Assembly: GCA_965153455.1 (NCBI GenBank)
Contig: OZ234493.1
Location: forward strand, 5,704,001-5,768,000
Reading direction: 5' to 3'
DNA length: 64,000 nt
Source: Sphagnum compactum
Taxonomy: Eukaryota > Bryophyta > Sphagnopsida > Sphagnales
Part shown: in pieces, positions 1 through 11,340 of the stretch
Layout of the letters: each line of letters begins with the position of its first letter
Numbering within the stretch: the stretch's first letter is position 1
Position numbers and translations under genes: made by a program
The notes under the pieces: generated by a model
The model's database searches: none
Told to the model about the DNA's origin: nothing
The model's input: the letters and a program-made list of their open reading frames with translations, nothing else

Positions 1-3000
1 AACTTAGTTTTGAGATTAATTGAGGTTGTAGATAGTGGTTATTTTTCAACAAATTTTGTTGTTTTTTGACCAAAAATTTCAGAATAAAAAAAGATAGTGT
101 AAATTCAACTCTTCTTTTTGAAATTTCATTTTTTGGTGGAAAGTTTGAGTTTTCTATATCACAAAATTGCAAAGAATAGAAAAAAAAAACATCCTTGGTT
201 TTAGATTAGCATCCAAAATAGGTTTATTCACAACTAATAACTCCTTGAACTATTCATATGGAAGGTGGAAACCGGTGTTGAGCAATTATTTGAATTTCTA
301 AAGAATCCTGGTTCTAGCTTTAAAAAGAAAATTCATAATAGAAGAATCATTGGTCTTAGTTATTTCAAAAACCGTAGAAAATTGGTAGTTTTCACGAAAG
401 AAATTATAAAGAACTAATAGTTTTGTAGGCAACTTTTTTTTCAAACTTTTTGAAGACAATGGTTAAATACTAAAATAAGTTCTTTGATTTTTTGAGAGCC
501 ATGGATATGAATCCTAAGAACCACCGTGATACCACAAAGGTATGTTCCTCTTTGTGAGAAATGCTTAACACTAAAGGAAGCAACAAAAGATTTTTTTTTG
601 GGGGGTAAGTAAGCTAATGTCGGGTGGGTATTTGATTGTGTTAGTAACCATCCATTTTAATCTTGAAACATTTTCAAATTTGAGAACCATCATTCTAGGT
701 AGTTTGAAGAAAATAAAATCAAAGAACCACCAATTCATGTTACTTCAAAAGTCTTAAAGAACAACTAGGTTTCATGAAAGAACCACAAAAAAATTGGGAG
801 GTTTAAGTATAAGTATCGTTTGTCTTTTATGCCACATTGGAAAATCACAATAGTTTGTTGAGAGGAGACTCAAAAGGATTTGATCCATCTTATGCCATTA
901 GGTTAAGGTCTACAACCAAGTTAAATTGGGTTGGAACACAAATTTATGAAGAAATTTGGAACAATGTTATAATTATTGAATTATTTTCATAGGCAACTTT
1001 TTTTGTTAGTTTTACAAGTGTTTATGATGAATTTTGATATAGGTGTTATGCCCCTATTTTTGGTTATCACCCAATGTGATCATTTTAACACCAAAATCAA
1101 ATAACAATGTATGTGTGTGAAAATGATATGAAAAAATTTGAAGTTTCATCCAATAGGGAAGCAAAAACCCTAAAGCCTTCCAATAGGAAAGCAAAATCCT
1201 TCTCACTTATGTTCCAACCCAAAAAAAATAAATTGTCTAAATTATGTCTTTTAGCAATTGCACAATACATACTTGTGAGCCATGGATCATGTATATTAAA
1301 CTTCCTCATAAAATATGACCACACCCAATGTTAATTCTAGTGTTAGGTTAGTGTTTAAAATGTTAAAATTAAAGACCAATTCACATTTAAAATGTTAACT
1401 AACATTAAATATTAAGTGGCATATGACATGACATGGATGACAAGATGATGTTAATAATCGTTGTTAATTAACACTATATGTTTTTAAAGAATAAACTCAA
1501 AGCCAAACATCAATGCTAATTAAAGTTTCAAAAATGACAAATTAACTTAATGTTTAGTGCATGCATCCTTGTGGGTACTCATTTCTTTTTCTTTCTATAT
1601 TTCTCATTATCAATCTGGGTAAGACTATGGCAAAAAAGAAAAAGGGGAGAGGAAAAAAGAAAAGACAAAAGGAAGATGACCCTAATAAGTAAGTGTGAAT
1701 TGTTTCACAAACTCAATGAAAATAACTTAACGTTAGTTATCATTGAATATCATAGGTGGACATGTTTCAATAACAACATTAATGGTAACTTGTAGTGTTA
1801 GAAATTGTGTAATTGAGGACACTTTATTGATGCTAGGTTGATGTTATTTGCAAGCCCTAAACATCAAGTATGGCCATACATGAAGGTCATCCATTCCAAT
1901 ACTACTAAGGGGGAAAGTGGGCTTAACTTGAGAAATTCTTAAATGGGGACCTTGCTTAAAAGTTAGTTGTAACCTTTAATTAATTTTTATTGATAATGAT
2001 TAGTCTAATGACCTTGCTCCATTGGTCCGAAACTTGCAAAACAACAAACATGCACACACTATGTTGTTGAGAGTTTGCCATTGGTACCAAGTATGGAGCA
2101 AAGGGCCCATGGTTTGGGAGTGTTATGGAATGGTCACATTCAACCAAAGCAAACAAGGGGTGTGTCACATTGTGGTCTTGTCATTTACATTAAAATGTAT
2201 GTTAAGGCAAAAGAAGAAGAATTATGGAAACTCAAATATTTCACCATGCAAAAATATAATCTTCAAAAGAATCCTCTAAAAGAAACCAAAATCCTTGAAG
2301 ATATTATAACTCTATAACTAAATTCCAAGTTTCAACACAAGCCCAAAATATCATCTTTCAAAAATCCTCATGTAAAAATAGACCTATTATTATTACCTAG
2401 GGGCCAAAATCCCTTAAGCTACTATACTCTATAATGAATCTAAACACAATTTCCTTGCCTTCTTGGTAGGCAAGGCCAACAAACAAACACCTATCTTAAT
2501 ATATAGACATTTATACATACAATGGAGCAAGATAGATAGGGTTTAGGGTTTATCTATACAAGGTAAGTATAGCACAAAGTGTATTATCTAAACAAGCATG
2601 TGGAATGAATGAAACAATTAGTAGTGAAGAGCAAACACACAAACACTGATCATCACAGCTGATTTCACAAGAAACGAAATGTTTTGCACTCAAGAGAAGT
2701 TCAATCCTAAATTGGTGAAAACCAAGGAAAAAGCTCGGAAGTAGTAGAACTTCTTCTTCACATCTTGATTGTGATCCATGATGTGCTGCTGGTAAAAGAC
2801 AAGCAAGCACTGATTGGAAATTTGTCTCACTCAAAGTTAGCATTGAGGTTTAGCCTAAGTATTCCTTAAGCACAAATTAAACCCAATTGTGATTATTCAA
2901 ATCATATCCCAAATCAATAAACAAAGGAAGCAGAAATCTGAAAAACTGTTGAAAATAGATTCATTACTGTGAAGAATATGAATTTTATATATCAGGAGTT

Positions 3001-3036
3001 GGTTGGTTGATTGGTTGGTTGCGTGGGGTTTGATTT
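1..3036. other. AT-rich gene-free region
   Basis: No open reading frame here resembles a known protein. The DNA is AT-rich with many homopolymer runs. The only structure I can point to is a dispersed repeat copy at about 2252-2392, listed separately. The last few hundred bases before 3037 probably hold the 3' untranslated region of the minus-strand expansin. Confidence 0.6.
2252..2392 (+). repeat. Dispersed repeat, copy 1 (matches 29306-29433)
   Basis: This stretch and 29306-29433 share the same order of words in the same orientation, including CTTCAAAAGAATCCTCTAAA-like, GATATTA, TTTCAACACAAGCC and CTTTCAAAAATCCTCAT. They look about 80 percent alike by eye. It is probably a remnant of a transposable-element family; no coding capacity is visible. 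Confidence 0.6.
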
Positions 3037-4510
3037 TCAGAACTGAGCTCCTTCATAAGTCTGTCCAAAACTCCAGGTAGCAGGTGCCGCATTCGTGGAG
3101 GTTACAGAGTTGCCATCACTAGTAGTGACAAGGAAGGAGATGGATTGTCCCACAAAATCCTGGTTGCATTGCCAGTTCTGACCCCAGTTTCGGGACATTG
3201 GGATCCAGTTTGCCATGTTGGATCCTTTCATGGAGACTGCACACACATCTCCAGAGCCACCCACATTGCTCACCAGCACCAAATTGAAGTAAGGATTGCC
3301 ATTGATGGTGAACCTAATCCCTCCACTTCTTGTGCAATCCACCCTACCGTGAGAGATCACCACCCGCCCATCCAAACACCCCAAAAGAAATGCCAAGCAC
3401 CCATCAGAAATTGAAGCCTTCAAAAGTTCAAGAACCCTGCAGAGAGATTTTGGACAATCAGGAGTACCTGCTGACTAAAAAGGAGAAAAATCTTCAAGCT
3501 CAGGTGAGAAAGGAATTTGTAAAGTTTTTTTTTACTTACTTGCGGTAGAGGACTGGAACAATGCCAGCTTGGTACTCAGCAATTTGAAGGAAAGCAGGTT
3601 GGGCCATGTCAAAATGGCTGAGAGGAGGGTTGCACCAGCCACCATTATCATTGGGTTCAGAGGGATTGGGAGGACAGAAGTTGGTTGCTGTGACTAAGAT
3701 GGAGGGGTTTCCAGATAAGCACCACTGGACAGCATTACACTTGATTTCATAGCAAGCTCCACAGCTAAGCCCATTGTTGAACATTGCGGTGCTCAGTGCC
3801 ACTGTCTTGGTGCCATAGCCCTCACTATAGACATTTGTATATCCACATGCTCCAGCTGCCACAAAAATTTCCAAAACTCCACAAATTGTGAGTTCCTCAA
3901 CTCCCCAAGTTCTCCTATCCAAGGAATCCATCTGAGTGCACACCACATCTCACCACATAAAATGGAACACAACAAAAAAGAGGGGGGAAAAAAGTTCAAA
4001 AGAGAAAGAGAGTCATTTATTACCCATCGTGCCTTCAGCATTTGCTCCTCCATAGAAAGTTGCATGTGCAGCAGACCATGCTACAGCTGCAGAAGCTAAA
4101 GCTAAGCTCTCTGAATTCTTCAAGCTGTTGTGGGAATATGCTTCTTGCCTGTTATATCCACTATAAACTCCATAGTAGCTGGAGCCACCAGCACCACCCA
4201 TGGGCCTGCTGCTGCTGCTGCTGCTGCTGGGATTTTGGTTTCTAGAGTAGAAATCTGCTGTGGATTCATAATTTCCAAGTTGAGGAAGAACTTCATCAAA
4301 TTGGGTGTTGACAGAAGAAGAAGAAGAAGAAGCAGAAGACGAAGACACATCAAGCTCATCTGTGTTTGCAAAACTGAATTGGAAATCTTTGTCTTCTTCC
4401 TCCATGGATTCTTCAGGTGAGATAGAATGTCCTTCTGCTGAATGACATGCAGCTAAGTACAGCATTACAATAGCTACCAGTGACACCAGTGCCAGAACTC
4501 CAGCTCCCAT
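3037..4510 (-). CDS. Alpha-expansin with long acidic/serine-rich N-terminal extension
   Basis: Expansins are secreted proteins that loosen cellulose-hemicellulose contacts in the cell wall without hydrolysis. Three coding exons read on the minus strand: 4510-4024, 3855-3540 and 3343-3037. Phases fit and the product is 369 residues. Residues 1-24 look like a signal peptide. Residues about 25-147 are an unusual extension: acidic, then serine runs, then glycine/tyrosine. The expansin domain starts near ATFYGG (150-155) and shows [30 protein letters not shown] and the HFD motif (243-245). The C-terminal binding domain carries GGIRFTI and SRNWGQNW and ends TYEGAQF. GWCNPP marks the alpha (EXPA) subfamily, whose members are usually about 250 residues. 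The introns follow GTMG and precede the VDC segment. The family call is certain. The first exon could include misread 5' sequence, but the signal peptide at its start supports it. Confidence 0.93.
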
Positions 4511-5225
4511 CTTTGTTCCCCTGTTGCAATTTGGTTATCATAACATGAGTTTCATAGCCAGCTAGCTACATGTAAGCTTGAAAGCAAATTCCAAAAGTTT
4601 CATTTTTTGCAACAAACAACCAAGTCTCCAAAATCTTTCATGTTTCAGAAAAAAAGGCAGCAAAATGTCAATGCTGCAACAAATCAAGACTCTACTTGAA
4701 ACTCAGCCAAATCAAATCACCCAATGAAGGTCGGTGCTGAATTTCAGTATCTGGGTTTGCTGCAAAAGAAAAAACATGCTTCCTCATGAAAGATGCCTGC
4801 CAACTTTGCCCAAATCCCCAGAATCTTCCCCCCCACGAAAAAAAAAGAGAAAAAAGAAAGAACCATCAGGAAAAATAAAAACTGATCACAAAAGAAACAT
4901 GCTATCAAAACACTGAAAGTTAATACTACTACTACTGGCAATAGTGAGCATGGACATGAACCTTCTTCAAACTGTTTGCAACTTCACTCAGCAGCAGCAG
5001 CAGCAGCTCCTCCAGAGTCACAAGCAAAAGGGGGTTATTTGAATTCAGTAACAGATCAATCTCCTCCCACACTTTGTACAGATTCAGTTGAAGACAAAAA
5101 ACAAAAAACAAACAGCAAACAGCAGCAGCTAACTTACTTGCACCACAACAACAACAACAGCAACAAAACAGAAACAACCAATTTCTTCACTAGTGTACCA
5201 AAGCATGATCAGAACTAGAATTGAT
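4511..5225. other. Upstream region of the expansin gene
   Basis: This is the 5' side of the minus-strand expansin. It holds CAG/CAA trinucleotide runs (about 4991-5005 and 5120-5166) that would read as CTG/TTG runs in a leader. I could not place a TATA box or transcription start with confidence. Confidence 0.35.
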
Positions 5226-5269
5226 GAAAATCCATACTCAATATGAAATCCAGGGTGATGAATCACAAG

Positions 5270-5650
5270 GGGGGAAAAAGATGGAGATGGGATTTGTGTT
5301 GATGAATGAATGAGTTAGTTGATCAGATTTGAAGATGGAGAATGGGAACTTTGTGTTGATGAATGAATTGGGGTATATGGGTTGGATTTGAGGATGGAGA
5401 ATGGAATTTGTGTTGATGACTGAAGGAATTGGGTACATGATCAGATTTGAGGATGGAGAATGGAGTCTGTGCTGATGAATAAATGAATTGGGTATATATT
5501 CAGATTTGAAGATGGAGATGGAATTTGTGTTGATGAATAAAAGAATTGGGTAAATGTTCAGGTTTGAAGATGGAGATGGAAATTTGTGTCAAAATAGATA
5601 GATGAATGAATGAGTGAGTGAACTGGGTATATGATCAGATTTGAAAAACT
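5270..5650 (+). repeat. Minisatellite, about 59 bp unit, roughly six diverged copies
   Basis: The phrase GATTTGAGGATGGAGAATGG, with variants, recurs at about 5326, 5385, 5444, 5503 and 5561, a spacing of 58-59 bp, and a weaker copy follows at about 5637. Between these lie TTTGTGTTGATGAATGAAT and GGGTATATG-like words. The array sits about 0.8 kb upstream of the expansin start codon. Confidence 0.85.
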
Positions 5651-5989
5651 AGAGGGGAGAAATCATTGATGAGAGAATAGCAACCTGAGAGAGAAATCAG
5701 CTGCACACCCACTTACTCTGTTGTTAATGCAACCACGTCCAGAGCACTAAAGAACCCCCTCCATCCCCTCCAGAACCGCGGAAATGCACATCAATTTTTA
5801 GGTTGCTTGATTTTCTCAGTCTTCAAATGAAAAAAAAAGTCATTGCATTTAATAATTGCTACTCTCCTTACCTCATCTCATCACTCCCCCAGAGTTCCAG
5901 ACTCCACTCCCTTGTCCCTTCCTCTCCTTCCAATCCCAAATTCTTCCCTCTTACTTTGGTTTCTAATGATAGAAACCCTCTGTTTCCAT

Positions 5990-6420
5990 TTTTTTCAAAA
6001 TTGTGTTGGGCACTTGTCCTGCACTAGGATAGCATCAAAAGGAGATTGGCCTGAGTACAGGCCCTTTCGTGATTTGAGATCTGTGCCCGAGAAGGCCCGT
6101 AGGTCAAGGGAACAACAACAGGTCGAAAATAATGGAAGGCCCTGTGTACTCAGGTCCTTTTCCTACGTAAAGCGGCGGCGCTGGGAATTTTTTTCACCTT
6201 TTAGAAATAGTGACAGGCTGGCTGGTACCTTCCGATCGATGATGGTCGGAAGACCCCAGTGTAGCCTAGCTGGTATACCTTCCACTGCAGAAGGTCCCGC
6301 TTGCTGAAAACAGGTTTCTTCAGGCAGGTGAGGGAGCTGAAAATACAAAGGAAAAAAATCCAGGCAGTGCTTTACGTCAGGTAACGCCCCTTGAGCAAGG
6401 TGTTCCTGAAATAAGTGCAC
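5990..6420. other. GC-richer island of unknown origin with inverted-repeat arms
   Basis: Base composition rises clearly above the AT-rich flanks. Arms at 6050-6067 (CCTGAGTACAGGCCCTTT) and 6137-6154 are imperfect inverted copies. A 7-bp perfect hairpin stem lies at 6229-6235 / 6246-6252 (CTTCCGA/TCGGAAG). The open frames crossing it match no protein I recognise. It could be a mobile-element fragment or inserted organellar DNA; I cannot tell which. Confidence 0.35.
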
Positions 6421-7283
6421 CCTTTAAGCTGATTTTGGGAATGCCCTAAGAACCACCCTGATAGCCTCTAGGGTTTATTTAGTGGCCATCTCTATTAGCC
6501 GCTCAACTAGTGTGATTTAGGGTTTTTGTATTGACTTGTTTTCTTGCACTTGGAAATGGAGGTGGGTATGCAAAATAATTGCTAGGAAGTGAGTTGGAAT
6601 TTTTATTTATTTCTTTATTTATTTCTGGCGGTCTTAAGAACAATCGATTCGAGGATTTAAGTTTTCCTTATTGAAGGGTAGGGTTTGGGACGGGTCTCCC
6701 CAATTGTGTGGGTGGGTTTCATTGATGATTATTTGCCAAATACCCCAGTTTGGTATAGCTGCGGGGTTTTTGTCAAATCCTAGTTTAGGCTCAATTTAAG
6801 GAATGTTTAGGGTTTTATTCTTCAATGAATTGCTAGTTCTTTAAATCAAAATATATATTTAAAAATTAACAAATAAAATCATATAGTATCAAAAATAAAA
6901 TAAAATGTTAAATTATATTCTATATTATTCATTGTAGAAACTAAGATAAAACAAAGTGAGATCAAATGGAGTCTCATATAGGAAATTGGAATTTGGATTA
7001 GATCACAAGTTGGAATTAGTGGACATTTTCGTTTCGAACTATTACTACAAAAATACATGGGTGCTAAATGAAAGAAACAAGGTTTCATGAATTAGAACGT
7101 TTGTTGATTGTCGTATCGGGTTATGTAGCCTAGGAAAGGCATGTGCCTATAAAGAATAATTTTCAATTAAATCATTCCTAGCACATAGGTAGATTGCACA
7201 ACTAATTGCTCACACATCGTTCACATATCATGCAAAACATTTTAACAATACAAGACATGAAAGTTACATGATTTTGGGTTAGG

Positions 7284-7452
7284 ATCACCCATGCATCTAA
7301 AACTTGATTTTTGTTTTTGTGAGCTACACTCAATGGGGAGTTCATCACATGCATCTAAAGACCTTGTTCAATGGCAATCGTTCATAAAAAACATTGTATG
7401 TTTTATTCTTATGAACATTTCCATGATAAAAATGCTTAGATGCATGGGTGAT
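7284..7452. repeat. Small MITE-like inverted repeat with 16-bp perfect arms
   Basis: ATCACCCATGCATCTA at 7284-7299 is exactly inverted as TAGATGCATGGGTGAT at 7437-7452. A second nested hairpin, TTCATAA...TTATGAA, lies at 7381-7415. The 169-bp size and lack of coding sequence suggest a miniature inverted-repeat element, but I see no target-site duplication. Confidence 0.5.
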
Positions 7453-8154
7453 GCTTGTATTGAACGTTTTCATTCATCAACTACAAGTCAATAATATTAT
7501 GTAACATACTAACATTTCATAATTACCATCCTTCTATAGATGAAGTATTATATTATTTGAAATTTATTTCTAAGGATCAAGTCAAATTCACCTAATTGAA
7601 TTTCAATTATGCTTAACCCAAAATATTTACTAAATAATTCATGAATCCAAGCCATTTTTAAAAATAGATTTGTGATGTTGCTAGATTAGTGATCATCCAC
7701 GAGGAGATTTAACCACATTTGGCTATATATTAGCTACGAAAATAAGTATTTGTCTTAAGAAAATCTCCAGGCTATTGAATAATGTGTAGAAACATGGTGA
7801 TTCAAAAAAAATTGACATAATATTTGTTTTGGAATTCTTTTTCACAAAATGGCAAAAATTTGCCCCAAAAAATGCTAGTATAAACTTACATCAGTAATCA
7901 AAAAATTCTCAAGGTAGGGCTCATAAGTTTTATTATTTATTTCCCATACTTATCCATCCTTTTACCCTAAGGCAATAATATTAAAATATAAAATTCTTAA
8001 CCCATAATAACCCATCTTGGTGTTATAGGTCCAAGTTTTAGCAACTTTGATTCACAAATTGAACCATCCCCAACATTTTTATCATATGCCCTTAAGATAA
8101 TCCCACATATTTGAACCTTCAATTAAAGAAAAAATAAATCAAATGTCAAATACC

Positions 8155-8435
8155 CAACTCTATCAAAATCCAACCTTCATATGCTGAAGGCCCTTAGAAA
8201 ATGAAAAGATGTTTGAAGCTTTCATTTCATACTAGCTTTTTCAAGCACCCAATTTAATCAAAATTCTTTTCTCATATGTGCAAGCCCCTTCAAAAGCCCT
8301 TTCAAAAAATTTAAGATACTTCAAGTTTTCATCTCATACTAACTCTTTTAAGCATTCAACTATGATCAATTTGATCCCTTTGTCATATGTCCAAGCCCCA
8401 AGTCAAAAATCGAATATGTTTCAAGCTTTCAAGTG
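8155..8435 (+). repeat. Degenerate tandem repeat, three copies of about 95-111 bp
   Basis: A word like TCATATGTGCAAGCCCC recurs with CATATG at 8178, 8273 and 8384. Each is followed by AAG(A/C)TTTCA and a CATACTA...CTTTT(T/A)AAGCA segment in the first two copies. The copies are strongly diverged, so the array is old. Confidence 0.5.
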
Positions 8436-10774
8436 CAAAAACTTCATTGACCCACCACTAACATCTAACTCCACATTCAAATGATTCGCCCCTTTTCTTT
8501 CACTTCGAATGTTGTCCAAAATAAAGTTCATTTAAAAAACTATAATCCCACAAGACATGTGCAAGAACTAACAACCTTGAAACTTGCAAAATTCATGGAC
8601 ATCATCAAACATCTGTGCATGTATGACAAATGTGAAAGAACATGTGCGAGATGCATATTATCAACACCAATTTGTGTACCCATATTTGATCTTCAAACAT
8701 CAACAATATTAGGAGACCATCCTTAGCTACACATCGTCACCATGCACCCAAAAGCTATGAACATGTACATGAATCAAAAACCCACCACAAAAGCCCAAGT
8801 GATTTTTTTTAAAAATTCTCATCATAAAGCCAAAAAATGTGTGTCAAAAACATCAAGGAATTCTTCATGTTCCATCCTTGAATTTGGCATCAAGGTCATC
8901 TATCGAGACTAATTCAACCTCACAAGTGATTGCAAGTCCATTAGTTCCAAGCATTCAACTCATGGGTTAGATGGTCAATTCTTGTTGATAAATATCATCT
9001 GGTCAAGATGGTCAATGTAAATGTGACATTTTTGAAGTGTGGTGTACCTATGTAATGGGAAAGATTTTTTCTAAGTTTCAATTTGGCTAGTTGGAATGCC
9101 AAAACTTGTTTCTACCAACATAACAATTGTGAGATTATTTACGTTCCTTTGTGCATCACTAGGTCAAGGCACATTAAGATGTGTTAACATCAACAAGATG
9201 ACATGTTGACAAAAGTTGCTTCAAATTATTAACATTTGTTTCCTTAGTTTTATGAAAGATATCATATCAAAGTCCATGTGTGAACATTGCAATTGAAAAT
9301 TTTCAACCACATTAGGTATCAAAAGCTTATAACATTCCACTAATAAAGGGAATAATTGTTGCTCATCATATTCGACAACCAAGATTGTTGTTTTGTTGTG
9401 TCTCACATAACTAATGACAAGGTACATGCTTGTGAACTTGGTCCACCCAACATCAAAGTAAAAATGTTATGACTTTTTTCTTGTCAAATGGATGCAAAAA
9501 GGAAATGAAAGGGTTTAGGACTTCCAATAATTCGGGTTTTATGCATCATAAATTCCTCTAACTCCTCATTTTAAAAACTTACCTTTAAATTTGTCAAATT
9601 TTTTGGAATAATTCAATCACAAAGCTCTTCATGCATCTCTTAACATTTTGAAATTTGATGAATTACAAAACATCGACAAGGAGTTAATGCCCATGATTCT
9701 GAGTTAAGGCATAACCAATGATAATATGTGAAAATATTGTTCAAGTTCTTGGAAAAGGAACATGGTTTTGCAACACCGTAATTTGCTAATTATCACAACG
9801 TAAGGTCAATTTCCACATGAAATGATTAAATTTTTTTTCCAAATATTTCATGAATTTGAAATTAATATCATTTCATGATCTACTATGATATTGTCATATG
9901 AAGAGTGAAATTATTTTGATTGTAGCCTATGACAATAATGATAGTTTTCAGCACTTTAATTTCATATTTTCATGAAAATTTGTTTCATTATTTTAAAAAC
10001 TACTTAATGAAAAATTTGACCTTTGGGTAACTTGTATAACATAACATAATGATTGATTGAAATGTCATTGCATCTTGAACAAGATTCAACTTGCAAACTT
10101 GGAATTTAAAAGAAATAAACTTTTAAAAACTTTTAGTTGCCTTTTACATGCATGTTGAAAAACATAATTCAACATGTGTATATTCTAAGAAAATGAAAGA
10201 CCCATATAAGGCACAAAGAAAAGAAAAACAAGAGGTCTACTCACTTGCTTTTCATTAACATGTTCAACTTTTTGGGTTTTAATTTAAAGTTTACACAATC
10301 CTTGTCTTAAGCTTACCACCCCTTGTTTGATTTTATACAACAAGTGATACCTTCCTGGATATCAACTTGTGCTAATTTTATACATGCATATTTGAACCCA
10401 AAAGTTATGGTGTCATCAATTTTAATTAGCATATTGAGAAATGGATTTTGTGATTGACCTTTATGACTATGTATTAATTAAAAATGATATTTACAACTAA
10501 TGACTATTAAGTTGTTCAACCCATGACGTTTCACCCATTTAGTTGCAAAGCCCAATCGTCTTATCAACTAGAACTTTTTAATTTTCTTATAACATTGAAA
10601 TTCCATATCATCATTGACCTTGGTATGACATGTAAAGTGCATGCTACGTCAATGTAGTTGTTTTACTCAACTAAGAGTTACAAAAGACATTTTGATAGAT
10701 GGATGACATGTGTCAGAAATCCGTAAACACATGTTCAATTATGAATAATCACACATGAGCAAAAGTCAACATAA

Positions 10775-11340
10775 CATAGCCTAGGTAGCTAGCCTAGCCA
10801 AAAGTCAACCTAGCCTAACTTAGTTTAGCTAGCCTAACCTAAGTTAAAAACAAACTTTAACTTCCTAACCTAGGTAGCATAAATTAAGTTATTTAATTTA
10901 GGTTAAGTGGCCTAGGTATCATAAGTTGCAAGAACATGGACTTGAACCTTTCACCTACACTTTGGGGTCAAGTCTTCATCCATTGCACTATCACATTTTT
11001 TAATATTAAATTTATTAAACAAAAAATTATAAAGATCAAATTTTTAGCTTCAAATTAAATTAGGCTACTTAATCTAGGTTAACCTAAGCTTCCCTAGGTT
11101 GATTTAAGATGAATTAGGTCAACCTAAACTACCTACAAGCTTAGCCTAGGTTCATTTAGGCTTCCCAATGCTAAAAGTAAATTAACCTAATCTAACCTAG
11201 TTATGACTACTTAGGTTCTAGGTTAGATTTATATTAAAGTACTTGATAGACCTAGCTAGGTTAGACCTAAACTAAACTAGGCTAGACTTAGGTTAATCTA
11301 GATTAGACATAGACTAAATTAGTTTAAATATGGCTAAACA
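10775..11340. repeat. Low-complexity block rich in CTAGG/TTAGG words
   Basis: Short words such as AGCCTAGCC, CCTAGGTT, TTAGGCTA and GCTAGGTTAG recur in both orientations across about 560 bp, making the block quasi-palindromic. No unit of fixed length is evident. It does not match the plant telomere repeat TTTAGGG. Confidence 0.55.

Noticed and set aside
5843-6307. Open frame of 154 codons on the plus strand
   Set aside because: It crosses a composition boundary, begins at a non-ATG codon, has no recognisable domain and lacks a plausible gene structure.
9221-9427. 68-codon minus-strand frame as a possible transposase fragment
   Set aside because: Isolated, short and without any motif I can match; the flanks give no supporting homology.
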